The position numbers and the translations under genes were made by a program. From Mollicutes bacterium (GTDB lineage: Bacteria > Bacillota_I > Bacilli_A > Izemoplasmatales > Izemoplasmataceae): a stretch of DNA of 26,765 nucleotides. Numbering within the stretch: position 1 is the first letter of the stretch; each line of letters starts with the position of its first letter. This document shows positions 7,237 through 15,691 of the stretch, piece by piece. The notes below the pieces were generated by a model. The model saw only the letters and a program-made list of their open reading frames with translations. It did no database searches and was not told where the DNA came from. The stretch lies in assembly GCA_003551455.1 (NCBI GenBank), contig PUMR01000074.1:1-26765 (forward strand), in the 5' to 3' direction.

Positions 7237-8313
7237 ATGATTAGGTATACGATCATACGGACTTTATGGATCTTCATCATCTTGTTCGCCGTATTGTCAA
7301 TCAACTTCACGATGCTGAGACTGGCTCCGGATTATCCGCCTCCGACCGAGGAAGAACGGGACATCTGGTATGCCCGCCAGGTCTCGGACGGTTTCATGAC
7401 GGAGCGGATTGTCCGTGACGAGGACAAGGTGGAAGAGATTCGTCAAGGCCTGCGGGACGGTACCCTCGAAAGGCAGCGCAACGACCGCTACGTTGACGAG
7501 ACCACCCAGTTCCGGATTTTTGAGCCCGTACCGATTTCCCGCCAGTACATCCACTGGCTAAACAACATCGCGACCGAATGGAACTGGGGATATTCGACGA
7601 GAGTCCAGGCGAACGTTCCCGTTTTCGACGTGCTGGTCTCGAGAATCCCGATCACCGTGCAGTTGAACCTGATCGCGTTGTTCTTCTACATCCCCTTCGG
7701 GTTCTCGCTGGGCATATTGGCGGCCCTCAAGAAGAACAGTCTGGCTGATAACGTCATATCCGTCGGGGTGATGATCTTCATCTCCATTCCGAGTTTCGTC
7801 GTGATGTCCATTTTGGTGCTGGTATTCGGCTATCAACTCGACTGGCTACCTTCACAGTTCCCGCCAGGGGACGTCACCGGATTCATCCAGCTTTCGGCCC
7901 TCGTCCTGCCGGTTCTCGGTCTGTCATTCGGTGCCGTGGCGGGACTCACCCGGACGACACGGGCCGAACTGACGGAAGTGTTGACCTCCGAGTTCCTGTT
8001 GCTGGCCCGCACCAAAGGGCTCACTCGGCCCCAGGCCGTTGTACGTCATGCCATGCGGAACTCGATGGTTCCTTTGATTCCCGGCATCATCTTCTCTTTT
8101 GTCGGACTGCTCAGCGGCTCCGTCATCATTGAACGAATCTACAGCATCCCCGGCACTGGGCGAATCTACATCCGTGCACTGCAAGAGAATGATTTCAACC
8201 TTGTGCTCGGTGTCACCGCATTCTATACCATCGTCAGTCTATTCGCTGTGCTTCTGGTGGACCTCTCGTATGGTGTAGTTGACCCGCGCATCAGAATGGG
8301 GGCGAGAAAATGA
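7237..8313 (+). CDS. oppB: Oligopeptide ABC transporter permease OppB
   Basis: The product has 358 residues, a little longer than the usual ~310. Residues 1-25 form the first helix of the OppB/DppB type (TIRTLWIFIILFAVLSINFT). A loop of about 110 residues, probably extracytoplasmic, follows. The permease domain starts near residue 130 (VLVSRIPITVQLNLIALFFY) and has five more helices. The cytoplasmic EAA loop that docks onto the ATPases is at LLLARTKGLTRPQAVVRHAM. It ends with the typical YGVVDPRIRM. With OppC it forms the membrane channel for peptides delivered by OppA. An AAGGAAGGCGAGG region precedes the ATG. The last four bases (ATGA) overlap the oppC start, so translation is coupled. Confidence 0.95.
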   Translation: MIRYTIIRTLWIFIILFAVLSINFTMLRLAPDYPPPTEEERDIWYARQVSDGFMTERIVRDEDKVEEIRQGLRDGTLERQRNDRYVDETTQFRIFEPVPISRQYIHWLNNIATEWNWGYSTRVQANVPVFDVLVSRIPITVQLNLIALFFYIPFGFSLGILAALKKNSLADNVISVGVMIFISIPSFVVMSILVLVFGYQLDWLPSQFPPGDVTGFIQLSALVLPVLGLSFGAVAGLTRTTRAELTEVLTSEFLLLARTKGLTRPQAVVRHAMRNSMVPLIPGIIFSFVGLLSGSVIIERIYSIPGTGRIYIRALQENDFNLVLGVTAFYTIVSLFAVLLVDLSYGVVDPRIRMGARK

Positions 8314-11198
8314 GTGAAAGAAGAAAGCGCAAACGCAGTGGCTACGAACACTACGAACAACGCAGCGATGACAAGAAACGTATCGAGAACATCGATTCGG
8401 GCAAGTTCGAATTCGTCCAGATGGATGAGAAAATCCACGACAAGAAATTCGAGACGAAACCCATCGGCTATTTTCGCGATGCCATGACCCGTTTCGCGAA
8501 AAACAAGACGAATGTCACCGCGACCATCATCCTCTTCACCCTCATCTTACTCTCGATTTTCGTACCGGCTTTCACCACGAAGAACATCGAACGGCAAATC
8601 CATGAAATCCGCTTCTTGCCGCCGAGAGTCCCCTATCTTGAAAGACTGGGAGTCTTTGACGGCATGGAACGCATTGAAGAACAGCCGGTCGACAGGGACA
8701 CCATCGATCCGGAAACCGGCATCGGCCTTCCTTACGACCACCTCTATGACCACGACTATATAGACATGGACACTTTGGAGAACTTCGAGAGGCCTTGTAC
8801 GGCGCTCGATCCGAGCTGTTATGGTGGATGGAGCGTATTCGGCATGGTCGTGAACGCCGAGGCGGTGACCCGCTATTCCCCCGCGCATTTCGATTTTGAT
8901 CCCGCCGAGAACCCCATGCTCCACATTTCCATCTCTGATATCACCGAAGGGGACAACACGGTGCTGAACATCTTCACCGACCCCGACGGTTCGGAAGACT
9001 ACGTGAAAATCGCCGAAATCACCGAGACCGGCGTCCATGAAATCGATATCAACGAAGCCCTGCCCGATCTGGCTTGGGCGGTGAGCACCAACTTGAAACT
9101 CGAACTCCGCAGCGACAATGAGGCGGCGACCGTCTCCATAGATTCCATCAAGCTTTATGATGACAGCGATGAGGATCCCATCGTCGAGGACGAAGGCTAC
9201 CAACTCGCGACATACTCCGGCCTCCGCGGCGACAACATCCTCCGTTTCACCGAAGCGCAGGAGAAGGTCGTGCTCCGCTCTCACGAGGAGTTCCCCTTCG
9301 ACTGGCGTGAAAGAGCTGAACATCATTTCGAGATTTCCGTCGACGACATCAGTGAAGACGGCGACACCCGCTTGAAGGTCTATGTCGACCCCGACCAGAC
9401 GGGTGACTACGTCCTGCTTGACACATTGACTGAAGCCGGCGTCCACGAGGTCGACCTCTTGGGCTCTTATGCCGATGGCACATACACAGTGCTCCAGTCT
9501 TCCTCCCATGTCCGCCTCGAGCTGGTGAGCGACCTTGATGACGCTTTCGCCGTCCTCAAACGGGTCGAACTCTTCCGCACCTATGAACGAGAGCCCGATG
9601 AAGAAGAAGAGGAAGAGGAGAACGGCGTTCCCGCCGCCGAGGGGGAAGAACTGGAGACCGTGACCGAATCCGTGCAAGTGCATGAAGGTCCCCGGTTGGC
9701 CCGCTATGAAATCGAGACCGGTGAAGCAAGCTACATGATCAGCGGCTCGGGCGGCGAATACTATCGCCGGGGTTCTGCAAGACTGTACTCTTCCTTCAAT
9801 TACGACCGCTACGCCCACGCTTTCGGCGACAGACAGGAAACCTACTCCGCGCTCGACTACTATGACCTTGTCGAAGAATACGGCGATGCCTGCGAACCCC
9901 TGGAAGACCCCGACAATCCCGAAGGCTGGCTCTTCCCCGAAGAGTGCCCCTTCGTCCGGGTCATCAACCAGACCGAACGCGTCGCCCACCCCTCCCGTCA
10001 GATCATCGGCTTGCAAGACGGCTATACGGAATATGCGATCCGCACCCGCGTACGTTTCCCCTTCGACCTGGACGACAACCCCCATCTCCATTTCAACGTT
10101 GTCGATGTCGTCGGTGAGAACACCGCGTTGAACATCTATCTCGCCCCCGAAGGCGACGACTATGTACAAGTCGGCTCCATCACCGAGACCGGCCTGCAGG
10201 ATTTCTATCTCACCGATGCCTTGGACGGGTCGGGAACCTTCTCTTCACGACTGAAACTGAAGGTCGTTTCCGATACCGACGAGGGAGCGGTGACCATCCG
10301 CCGGATCAGATACCACGAGGAATCCGAGGAAGACCCTGTCTGGATCCAAGAGGGCGACGACTTCGTCTCCAACCGCTATATCGACTTTGAAGGCTACGAG
10401 GACCAAGGCAGGGTGACCTACCCCGAATTCTACTCCTACAACCTCGTCCTGAACTACAAACGCTATATGGGCTTTGACGCGATGCCCTACTACTTCTTCG
10501 GAACGACAGGCACCGGCCGCGACCTCTTCGCCATGACCATGCTCGGTCTCAGGACCTCGCTCTTCATCGGTGTCGCCGTCTCCATGGTCAATATCGCCAT
10601 CGGTATCATCTATGGCGCCATCGAAGGCTACTACGGGGGCAAGGTCGACCTGCTCATGGAACGTTTCGCCGAAGTGGTCGGCCGGATTCCCTGGCTTGTC
10701 ACCTTGAGCATCATGGTCGCGCTGCTCGGTCCGGGGGTGTTGACGCTCTTCATCTTGCTCATCTTCAGCGGGTGGGTCGGCATATCCGGTATCACGCGGA
10801 CCCAGTTCTACCGCTTCAAGAACCGAGAATATGTCCTCGCGAGCCGCACCATGGGCGCGAAGGATTCCCGACTCATCTTCCGCCACATCCTGCCCAACGC
10901 CATCGGCACGATCATCACGATGAGCATCCTCTCCATCCCGCTCGTCATCTTCACCGAGTCGACGATCTCCTATCTCGGCTTCGGTATCGGCCACGGAACC
11001 GACTTCACCATTCTCGGTGTCCGCTTCTCCGGTGTCTCCATCGGGGTGCTCTTGGCCGATGGTCGCGCCCAGATGTACGCACGCCCCTATCTTACCGTGT
11101 TCCCCGCCATTATCATCTCCATTCTCATGATCACCTTCAACATGTTCGGTAATGCGCTCCGGGACGCATTTAATCCATCTCTGCGAGGTGTTGAATAA
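8310..11198 (+). CDS. oppC: OppC permease with a ~620-residue extracytoplasmic insertion
   Basis: The product has 962 residues; normal OppC is about 300. A basic cytoplasmic tail (1-67) leads to the first helix (about 68-90). In usual OppC only a short segment separates this from the permease domain. Here about 620 residues intervene, and topology puts them outside the cell. They include three related beta-sandwich-like modules (about 190-284, 326-425, 580-670), a Glu-rich linker (about 429-450) and a Tyr-rich segment. The permease domain resumes at about 731 with the classical GTGRDLFAMTMLGLRTSLFI motif, the EAA loop (EYVLASRTMGAKDSRLIFRH) and a normal C-terminus (NALRDAFNPSLRGVE). The frame is continuous across the insertion and all transport motifs are intact, so this looks like a functional enlarged permease and not an assembly fusion. 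It overlaps oppB by 4 bases and oppD by 1. Confidence 0.93.
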   Translation: MSERRKRKRSGYEHYEQRSDDKKRIENIDSGKFEFVQMDEKIHDKKFETKPIGYFRDAMTRFAKNKTNVTATIILFTLILLSIFVPAFTTKNIERQIHEIRFLPPRVPYLERLGVFDGMERIEEQPVDRDTIDPETGIGLPYDHLYDHDYIDMDTLENFERPCTALDPSCYGGWSVFGMVVNAEAVTRYSPAHFDFDPAENPMLHISISDITEGDNTVLNIFTDPDGSEDYVKIAEITETGVHEIDINEALPDLAWAVSTNLKLELRSDNEAATVSIDSIKLYDDSDEDPIVEDEGYQLATYSGLRGDNILRFTEAQEKVVLRSHEEFPFDWRERAEHHFEISVDDISEDGDTRLKVYVDPDQTGDYVLLDTLTEAGVHEVDLLGSYADGTYTVLQSSSHVRLELVSDLDDAFAVLKRVELFRTYEREPDEEEEEEENGVPAAEGEELETVTESVQVHEGPRLARYEIETGEASYMISGSGGEYYRRGSARLYSSFNYDRYAHAFGDRQETYSALDYYDLVEEYGDACEPLEDPDNPEGWLFPEECPFVRVINQTERVAHPSRQIIGLQDGYTEYAIRTRVRFPFDLDDNPHLHFNVVDVVGENTALNIYLAPEGDDYVQVGSITETGLQDFYLTDALDGSGTFSSRLKLKVVSDTDEGAVTIRRIRYHEESEEDPVWIQEGDDFVSNRYIDFEGYEDQGRVTYPEFYSYNLVLNYKRYMGFDAMPYYFFGTTGTGRDLFAMTMLGLRTSLFIGVAVSMVNIAIGIIYGAIEGYYGGKVDLLMERFAEVVGRIPWLVTLSIMVALLGPGVLTLFILLIFSGWVGISGITRTQFYRFKNREYVLASRTMGAKDSRLIFRHILPNAIGTIITMSILSIPLVIFTESTISYLGFGIGHGTDFTILGVRFSGVSIGVLLADGRAQMYARPYLTVFPAIIISILMITFNMFGNALRDAFNPSLRGVE
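8881..10320 (+). repeat. Three diverged copies of an extracytoplasmic module in oppC
   Basis: Copies lie at about 8881-9160, 9289-9585 and 10051-10320. Each has an F-D/W start, an ISV-DI strand, then a DYV strand followed by ITETGVHEIDI, LTEAGVHEVDL or ITETGLQDFYL, and ends with LKLELRSDNEAATVSIDSI, VRLELVSDLDDAFAVLKRV or LKLKVVSDTDEGAVTIRRI. The pattern resembles jelly-roll carbohydrate-binding-type modules, but the fold is inferred and no family was confirmed. Confidence 0.75.
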
Positions 11199-12883
11199 TG
11201 GCTGATCAAAATTCGAAGATATCTGTCGAAGACCTCACCATCTCCTTCTGGACGAACCAGGGAATGGTCCGCGCCGTCCGCGGCGTAAGCTTCGAACTCT
11301 ACGAGGGCGAGACACTCGCCATCGTCGGTGAATCGGGTTCCGGCAAGAGCGTCACCAGCCGGGCCATCATGGGTATCCTCGCCGGCAACGCCGTCATCGA
11401 CAAGGGCCACATATTCTATGAGGGCCAGGACCTTACGAAGATTCCCGAAGAGGATTTCCACCGCATCCGCGGCGACAAGATCGGCATGATCTTCCAAGAC
11501 CCCATGTCGAGCTTGAACCCGATCATGCGCATCGGTAAACAGATCACCGAAGGCATGCTCATCAACGGTAAGCGCCTCAAACAGCGCTACAAGCGTCTCG
11601 TGCACCGTTCGAAACACGACATCTGGCAGGCCAAGCGGGAGCGCAAAGCGCTCATCGCCGACCTCGCGACAAAAAAGCGCGCGCTGAAAGAATCCGGCGA
11701 CAAAGCGGAAATGGCGAAAGTCATGGAAGAGCACAAACGGAAAATGGCCGAGAACAAAGAGAAGATGGCCAAAGCTCGCGCAAAATTCCGTGAAGAGAAA
11801 AAAGAAGCCAAAAAGACCGTCCGGAACGAATGGCGCGAGAAGAAACAAGAGACGAAAGCGGAACTCGCGCGTATCCGCGAGGAGCTCAAAAAACACAAAG
11901 GTACCGGCGATTCCTACAAGCAGGACCGCAAATACCTCGATTTGAAAGCGGACATCGAAAAGCGCCGCGAAAAAATCAAGGAACTCCAGAAGAAACGCCG
12001 CACCACGACGGAAAGCAAGATCCGCATCGAGCTCCGCAACGAGATCGAACATCGCAAAGAGGAACTCGAGAAACCCCTGGCCGAGATCAAGGCCATCCGC
12101 CGGGCGGGCGGCACCAAGCGCAAAGAACTCAAGAAGAAGCTCGCCGACACCAAGGAAGGCCTCCGTCGCTTCAAGAAGGTCACCCGCAGAGAAGCCAGGG
12201 AACGGGCGATCGAAGTCATGAGCGAGGTCGGCATCCCTCAACCCGAGAAACGTCTCCGCCAATATCCCTTCCAGTTCTCGGGCGGCATGCGCCAACGGAT
12301 CGTCATCGCCATCGCGCTCACGGCCAGCCCCGATGTCCTCATCTGCGACGAGCCGACCACCGCGCTCGATGTGACCATCCAGTCGCAGATCCTCGAGCTC
12401 ATCAAGAACCTCAAGACGGAGCGGAACCTCTCGGTCATCTTCATCACCCATGACCTCGGCGTCGTGGCCAACATGGCCGACCGTATCGCCGTCATGTATG
12501 CCGGCAAGATCGTCGAGATCGGCACGTCGGACGAGATCTTCTATGATCCCCGCCACCCCTACACCTGGGCCTTGCTCTCCTCGATGCCCGACCTCGAGAG
12601 CACCGAACGGCTCGTGGCCATCCCCGGCACGCCGCCGAACATGCTCTTCCCCCCGAAAGGGGACGCCTTCGCCGAGAGGAACCAATACGCCATGAAGATC
12701 GACTTCGAGGAAGAGCCCCCCTTCTTCAAGGTGAGCGACACCCATTACGCGAAGACATGGCTCTTGCACAAGGACGCGCCCAAAGTCGAAATGCCGGAGA
12801 TTCTCAGACACCGGATCCAGAAAATGATGGATATGCACGAAGAAGCGAGAGAGGTGAGGGAAGATGCAAGCGGAAGCCACTGA
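11198..12883 (+). CDS. oppD: Oligopeptide ABC transporter ATPase OppD (AmiE-type) with coiled-coil insertion
   Basis: The product has 561 residues against about 350 for usual OppD. It carries Walker A GESGSGKS (about 44-51), Q-loop MIFQDPMSSLNP (about 92), ABC signature FSGGMRQR (about 360), Walker B VLICDEPTTALD (about 380) and an H-loop THD (about 418). Between Q-loop and signature, about residues 130-328, lies a Lys/Glu/Arg-rich, Pro-poor helical insertion that should form a long coiled coil projecting into the cytoplasm from the helical subdomain. The C-terminal tail (GDAFAERNQYAMKIDFEEEP and KTWLLHKDAP) matches the AmiE/OppD type of Gram-positives. The cysteines that bind an iron-sulfur cluster in some OppD/DppD tails are absent. 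It powers peptide import together with OppF. GAGGTG serves as ribosome binding site inside the end of oppC; stop and start overlap as TAATG. Confidence 0.95.
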   Translation: MADQNSKISVEDLTISFWTNQGMVRAVRGVSFELYEGETLAIVGESGSGKSVTSRAIMGILAGNAVIDKGHIFYEGQDLTKIPEEDFHRIRGDKIGMIFQDPMSSLNPIMRIGKQITEGMLINGKRLKQRYKRLVHRSKHDIWQAKRERKALIADLATKKRALKESGDKAEMAKVMEEHKRKMAENKEKMAKARAKFREEKKEAKKTVRNEWREKKQETKAELARIREELKKHKGTGDSYKQDRKYLDLKADIEKRREKIKELQKKRRTTTESKIRIELRNEIEHRKEELEKPLAEIKAIRRAGGTKRKELKKKLADTKEGLRRFKKVTRREARERAIEVMSEVGIPQPEKRLRQYPFQFSGGMRQRIVIAIALTASPDVLICDEPTTALDVTIQSQILELIKNLKTERNLSVIFITHDLGVVANMADRIAVMYAGKIVEIGTSDEIFYDPRHPYTWALLSSMPDLESTERLVAIPGTPPNMLFPPKGDAFAERNQYAMKIDFEEEPPFFKVSDTHYAKTWLLHKDAPKVEMPEILRHRIQKMMDMHEEAREVREDASGSH

Positions 12884-14036
12884 GCAACCGATCATCAGTG
12901 TTCGCAACCTTAAGACCCACTTCAAGAGCGGCATCGGCAAGAACAAGCTGATCGTCCGCGCCGTCGATGATATCAGCTTCGACATCAAGAAAGGCGAAGT
13001 CTTCGGACTCGTCGGCGAGTCCGGTTGCGGAAAGACCACGACCGGCCGGACAATCATCAGACTCTACGAGCCGACCGACGGTGAGGTCTACTTCAAAGGA
13101 GAGCGGATCGGCGCCGGTATCGAGGGCATCAAGAGGGAAATCAAACGGACGCGCCGCCAACACGCCAAAAAAATCTCCTCCCTCCGCGAAGAGATGAAAG
13201 AAGCACTCGGCAAAGCCGCCGACGACAAGAAGGACGACATCCGCAAGGATTACGAACAACGCATCAAGAAGGTCCAAGACGAGCGCGACAAGTCGGTCGC
13301 CGAACTGAAAAAGGAAAGGGACGAACGCAAAGAGGACAACACCGAAGAGAAAAAAGACATCATGAAGCGGATGCAGATGATCTTCCAGGACCCGATCGCC
13401 TCTTTGAATCCCCGCATGACCGTCAAAGAAATCATCGCCGAGGGTCTGCGCATCGCCGGTGAAAAGAAAGAGAAGCTCATCACCAAGAAGGTGCATGATG
13501 TCCTCGAGACCGTGGGACTCCTGCCTGAACACGCCAACCGCTATCCCCACGAATTCTCCGGCGGGCAAAGACAACGCATCGGCGTCGCCCGCGCCCTCGT
13601 AATCAATCCCGAGTTCATCATCGCCGACGAGCCCATCAGCGCGCTCGACGTCTCCATCCAGGCCCAGGTCATCAACCTCTTGAACGATCTGCGCCAAGAG
13701 CTCGGTCTCACCATCATGTTCATCGCCCACGACCTCTCGGTCATCAAGTACTTCAGCGACCGCATCGGCGTCATGTATTACGGCAAGCTCGTCGAACTCG
13801 CCGACAAGACCGAACTCTTCAAGAACCCGCTGCACCCCTACACCCGCTCACTCCTCTCGGCGGTTCCGCAACCGGACCCGCGCTATGAGCGGAAACGTCA
13901 ACGTATCGCCTACAACCCTGTCACCGAGCACAACTACAGCGAAGACAAGCCCGATCTCCACGAAATCAAGGAAGGACACTGGGTTCACGCCAACGACGCG
14001 GAACTCGAAGAATACAAGAAACGCCTTAAGGACTGA
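12864..14036 (+). CDS. oppF: Oligopeptide ABC transporter ATPase OppF (AmiF-type) with coiled-coil insertion
   Basis: The product has 390 residues against about 310 for usual OppF. Walker A GESGCGKT is at about 51-58, Q-loop MIFQDPIASLNP at about 170, signature FSGGQRQR at about 231, Walker B FIIADEPISALD at about 251 and the H-loop AHD at about 290. A charged helical insertion of about 80 residues (about 85-167) lies between Walker A and the Q-loop, a different position from that in OppD. The C-terminal region has the oligopeptide/dipeptide signature HPYTRSLLSAVPQPDP and the AmiF-like end GHWVHANDAELEEY. It forms the heterodimeric motor with OppD. The start lies inside oppD (20-base overlap) behind GAGGTGAGGGA. 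Confidence 0.95.
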   Translation: MQAEATEQPIISVRNLKTHFKSGIGKNKLIVRAVDDISFDIKKGEVFGLVGESGCGKTTTGRTIIRLYEPTDGEVYFKGERIGAGIEGIKREIKRTRRQHAKKISSLREEMKEALGKAADDKKDDIRKDYEQRIKKVQDERDKSVAELKKERDERKEDNTEEKKDIMKRMQMIFQDPIASLNPRMTVKEIIAEGLRIAGEKKEKLITKKVHDVLETVGLLPEHANRYPHEFSGGQRQRIGVARALVINPEFIIADEPISALDVSIQAQVINLLNDLRQELGLTIMFIAHDLSVIKYFSDRIGVMYYGKLVELADKTELFKNPLHPYTRSLLSAVPQPDPRYERKRQRIAYNPVTEHNYSEDKPDLHEIKEGHWVHANDAELEEYKKRLKD

Positions 14037-14041
14037 TTGCG

Positions 14042-14455
14042 ATGAAAGGATTCCTCGGCACGCTCGTCACGGGGATCGGGATGGTGTTGCTCATCTTCAT
14101 GGCCTATTACGGCCGCGAATTCACGGATCTTTTCGCCCGCGATTCGCACATCATCATGGGCAACCTCTCGAACTCGCTCTTCCTTGTGGGCCTCGTCACC
14201 TTCTTTGTGAGCCTCATCATGCTCACGAACGCCTCCGACATCTTCATCGCGTTCGGCTATACCGTCCGCTATACGCTCAGAGCCATTTTCGGGGGAAGAA
14301 GGCGGAATACCTACATGCAGTATTACGACTATCTCAAACAAAAGAGGCGAGACAAGGATGAACGAAGTGGCAGCGTCGCCCTGACAGCCTTTTTCATGAG
14401 CATCGCCATGATCAGCGTTTCACTCTATATCGCCTACAATCTGGCGGTCATCTGA
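14042..14455 (+). CDS. Small membrane protein, DUF3899-like, last gene of the opp operon
   Basis: The product has 137 residues and three predicted helices: about 6-22, 45-62 and 115-134. A basic loop (FGGRRRNTYMQYYDYLKQKR) lies between the second and third. The arrangement (helix pair, NASD-F motif, Tyr-rich basic loop, final helix) resembles the DUF3899 family of Bacillota small membrane proteins; this is from memory, not a search. It starts 5 bases after oppF with AAGGA upstream and is closed by a strong terminator, so it should be co-transcribed with oppBCDF. Its role is unknown. An accessory role in the transporter is only suggested by position. Confidence 0.75.
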   Translation: MKGFLGTLVTGIGMVLLIFMAYYGREFTDLFARDSHIIMGNLSNSLFLVGLVTFFVSLIMLTNASDIFIAFGYTVRYTLRAIFGGRRRNTYMQYYDYLKQKRRDKDERSGSVALTAFFMSIAMISVSLYIAYNLAVI

Positions 14456-14471
14456 ACACCCAGGCACAAGC

Positions 14472-14499
14472 GACGGCCCGGTTCCGGGCCGTCTTTTCT
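14472..14499 (+). terminator. Terminator of the oppBCDF operon
   Basis: GACGGCCCG and CGGGCCGTC pair perfectly over a GTTC tetraloop (14472-14493), followed by TTTTCTCT. The T-run is short. No promoter is visible before the next gene at 14527, so some readthrough may supply it. Confidence 0.85.
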
Positions 14500-14526
14500 C
14501 TGACAACACACGAAGAGAGGGATACC

Positions 14527-15651
14527 ATGAAAAGATGCTTGATTCTCATCACTGCCGTGGCGGCGATGTTCGCCATCACCGCTTGTTCCGCCCGGACGGA
14601 CACCGTACTCGTGTTCGACCCCTATGCCGAAGTCGATTGGGAATCCGTCCATCATGTCAAAGGGAATCTGCATACGCACACGACCCGCTCGGACGGTGCC
14701 GGTCGTCCCCATGAGGTCGTCGACCTCTATCACGGACTCGGCTACGGCATCCTCGCCATAACCGACCACGACGTGCTCACCGACACTTGGGATTTCTCCA
14801 CCTACTCGGCCGCCTTCGAAGACCGCGACCCGGCGGAACTCGGCATGCTCGCCATCACGGGCAACGAGCTCACCGGACCGAGGGCTTTTGAGCTGCACGA
14901 CATGGTCGCGCTTTTCACCGCCCTCGACGGCGGCGATTACGAGATGGATTTCGATGTCTGGATGGAAACGGTGCATGCGGAAGAAGAATCGCTCACGTTC
15001 TTCGCGCATCCGGGAAGGTATTGGACCTACTATTTCACCTACGAGGAAGGACAGGAGTTCTCTCCCGGGTGGTTCATCTCCTATTTCGAGGAATACCCGC
15101 TCGAGACGTTGCCCGGGTTGGAGGTCTTGAACCGGCAGAACCGGTATCCTCACGACCGCGCCCTCTGGGACCGCATCCTCATGGACACGATGCCGCATCG
15201 ACCGGTCTATGGTTTCGCGAACGACGATTTCCACGGCGACAGCTTGGAAGATTACATCGGCCACTCGTTCGGCTATTATCTCCTGGAAGACCCCACAGAC
15301 GTTGAGTCGTTCCGCGATGTCCTCCTGTCAGGGGCGTTCTACATCTCCTACACCCGGAAGACGGGTGATGAGGCCCCCCGGATCGAGGAAATCGTCATCG
15401 ACACCGACGAGCGCTTCATCGAGATCGCGGGGAGCCATTATGACGAGATCCGCTGGTACTCCGGCATCGACGAGGACAACCTCTCGAAGCGGATTCACAC
15501 GGGCGAGAGGTTCCCTTATGGCGATTTCGACGGCAACTACGTGCGGGCGAAACTCGTCTTCGACGGCGATGAGGCGCACGATGTCTCCTGGACGCTCACC
15601 CAGCCGTTCGGCTTCACCGACCGCAGCGACCTCGAGGAAGACTCCGACTGA
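14527..15651 (+). CDS. PHP-domain metal-dependent phosphoesterase lipoprotein
   Basis: The product has 374 residues with a lipoprotein signal (MKRCLILITAVAAMFAITAC, Cys20), so it acts outside the membrane. The PHP metal-binding motifs are present in order: NLHTHTTRSDG (H49, H51), ITDHD (D80, H81), GNELTG (Glu near 113), FFAHPGRYW (H161) and FANDDFHGDS (D234, H236). PHP enzymes hydrolyse phosphoesters using two or three metal ions. The substrate cannot be read from the sequence. The C-terminal ~100 residues look like a beta-rich accessory domain. GAGAGGGATACC precedes the ATG. The gene is followed 40 bases later by a glycerophosphodiester phosphodiesterase gene, which suggests joint handling of extracellular phosphoesters. 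Confidence 0.88.
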   Translation: MKRCLILITAVAAMFAITACSARTDTVLVFDPYAEVDWESVHHVKGNLHTHTTRSDGAGRPHEVVDLYHGLGYGILAITDHDVLTDTWDFSTYSAAFEDRDPAELGMLAITGNELTGPRAFELHDMVALFTALDGGDYEMDFDVWMETVHAEEESLTFFAHPGRYWTYYFTYEEGQEFSPGWFISYFEEYPLETLPGLEVLNRQNRYPHDRALWDRILMDTMPHRPVYGFANDDFHGDSLEDYIGHSFGYYLLEDPTDVESFRDVLLSGAFYISYTRKTGDEAPRIEEIVIDTDERFIEIAGSHYDEIRWYSGIDEDNLSKRIHTGERFPYGDFDGNYVRAKLVFDGDEAHDVSWTLTQPFGFTDRSDLEEDSD

Positions 15652-15691
15652 GGCTTCGCGCCCATAAGCCCGATGCAAAGGAGGCCGACGG

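Noticed and set aside
8547..10169. 540-codon open frame antisense to the oppC insertion
   Set aside because: Composition shadow of the acidic coding strand. I considered whether the insertion was really an antisense gene, but the sense frame has repeated modules and is continuous with both permease parts.
11087..13057. 656-codon open frame antisense to oppD
   Set aside because: Shadow of a Lys/Glu-rich coiled coil (Phe/Leu-rich on the other strand); oppD motifs are on the plus strand.
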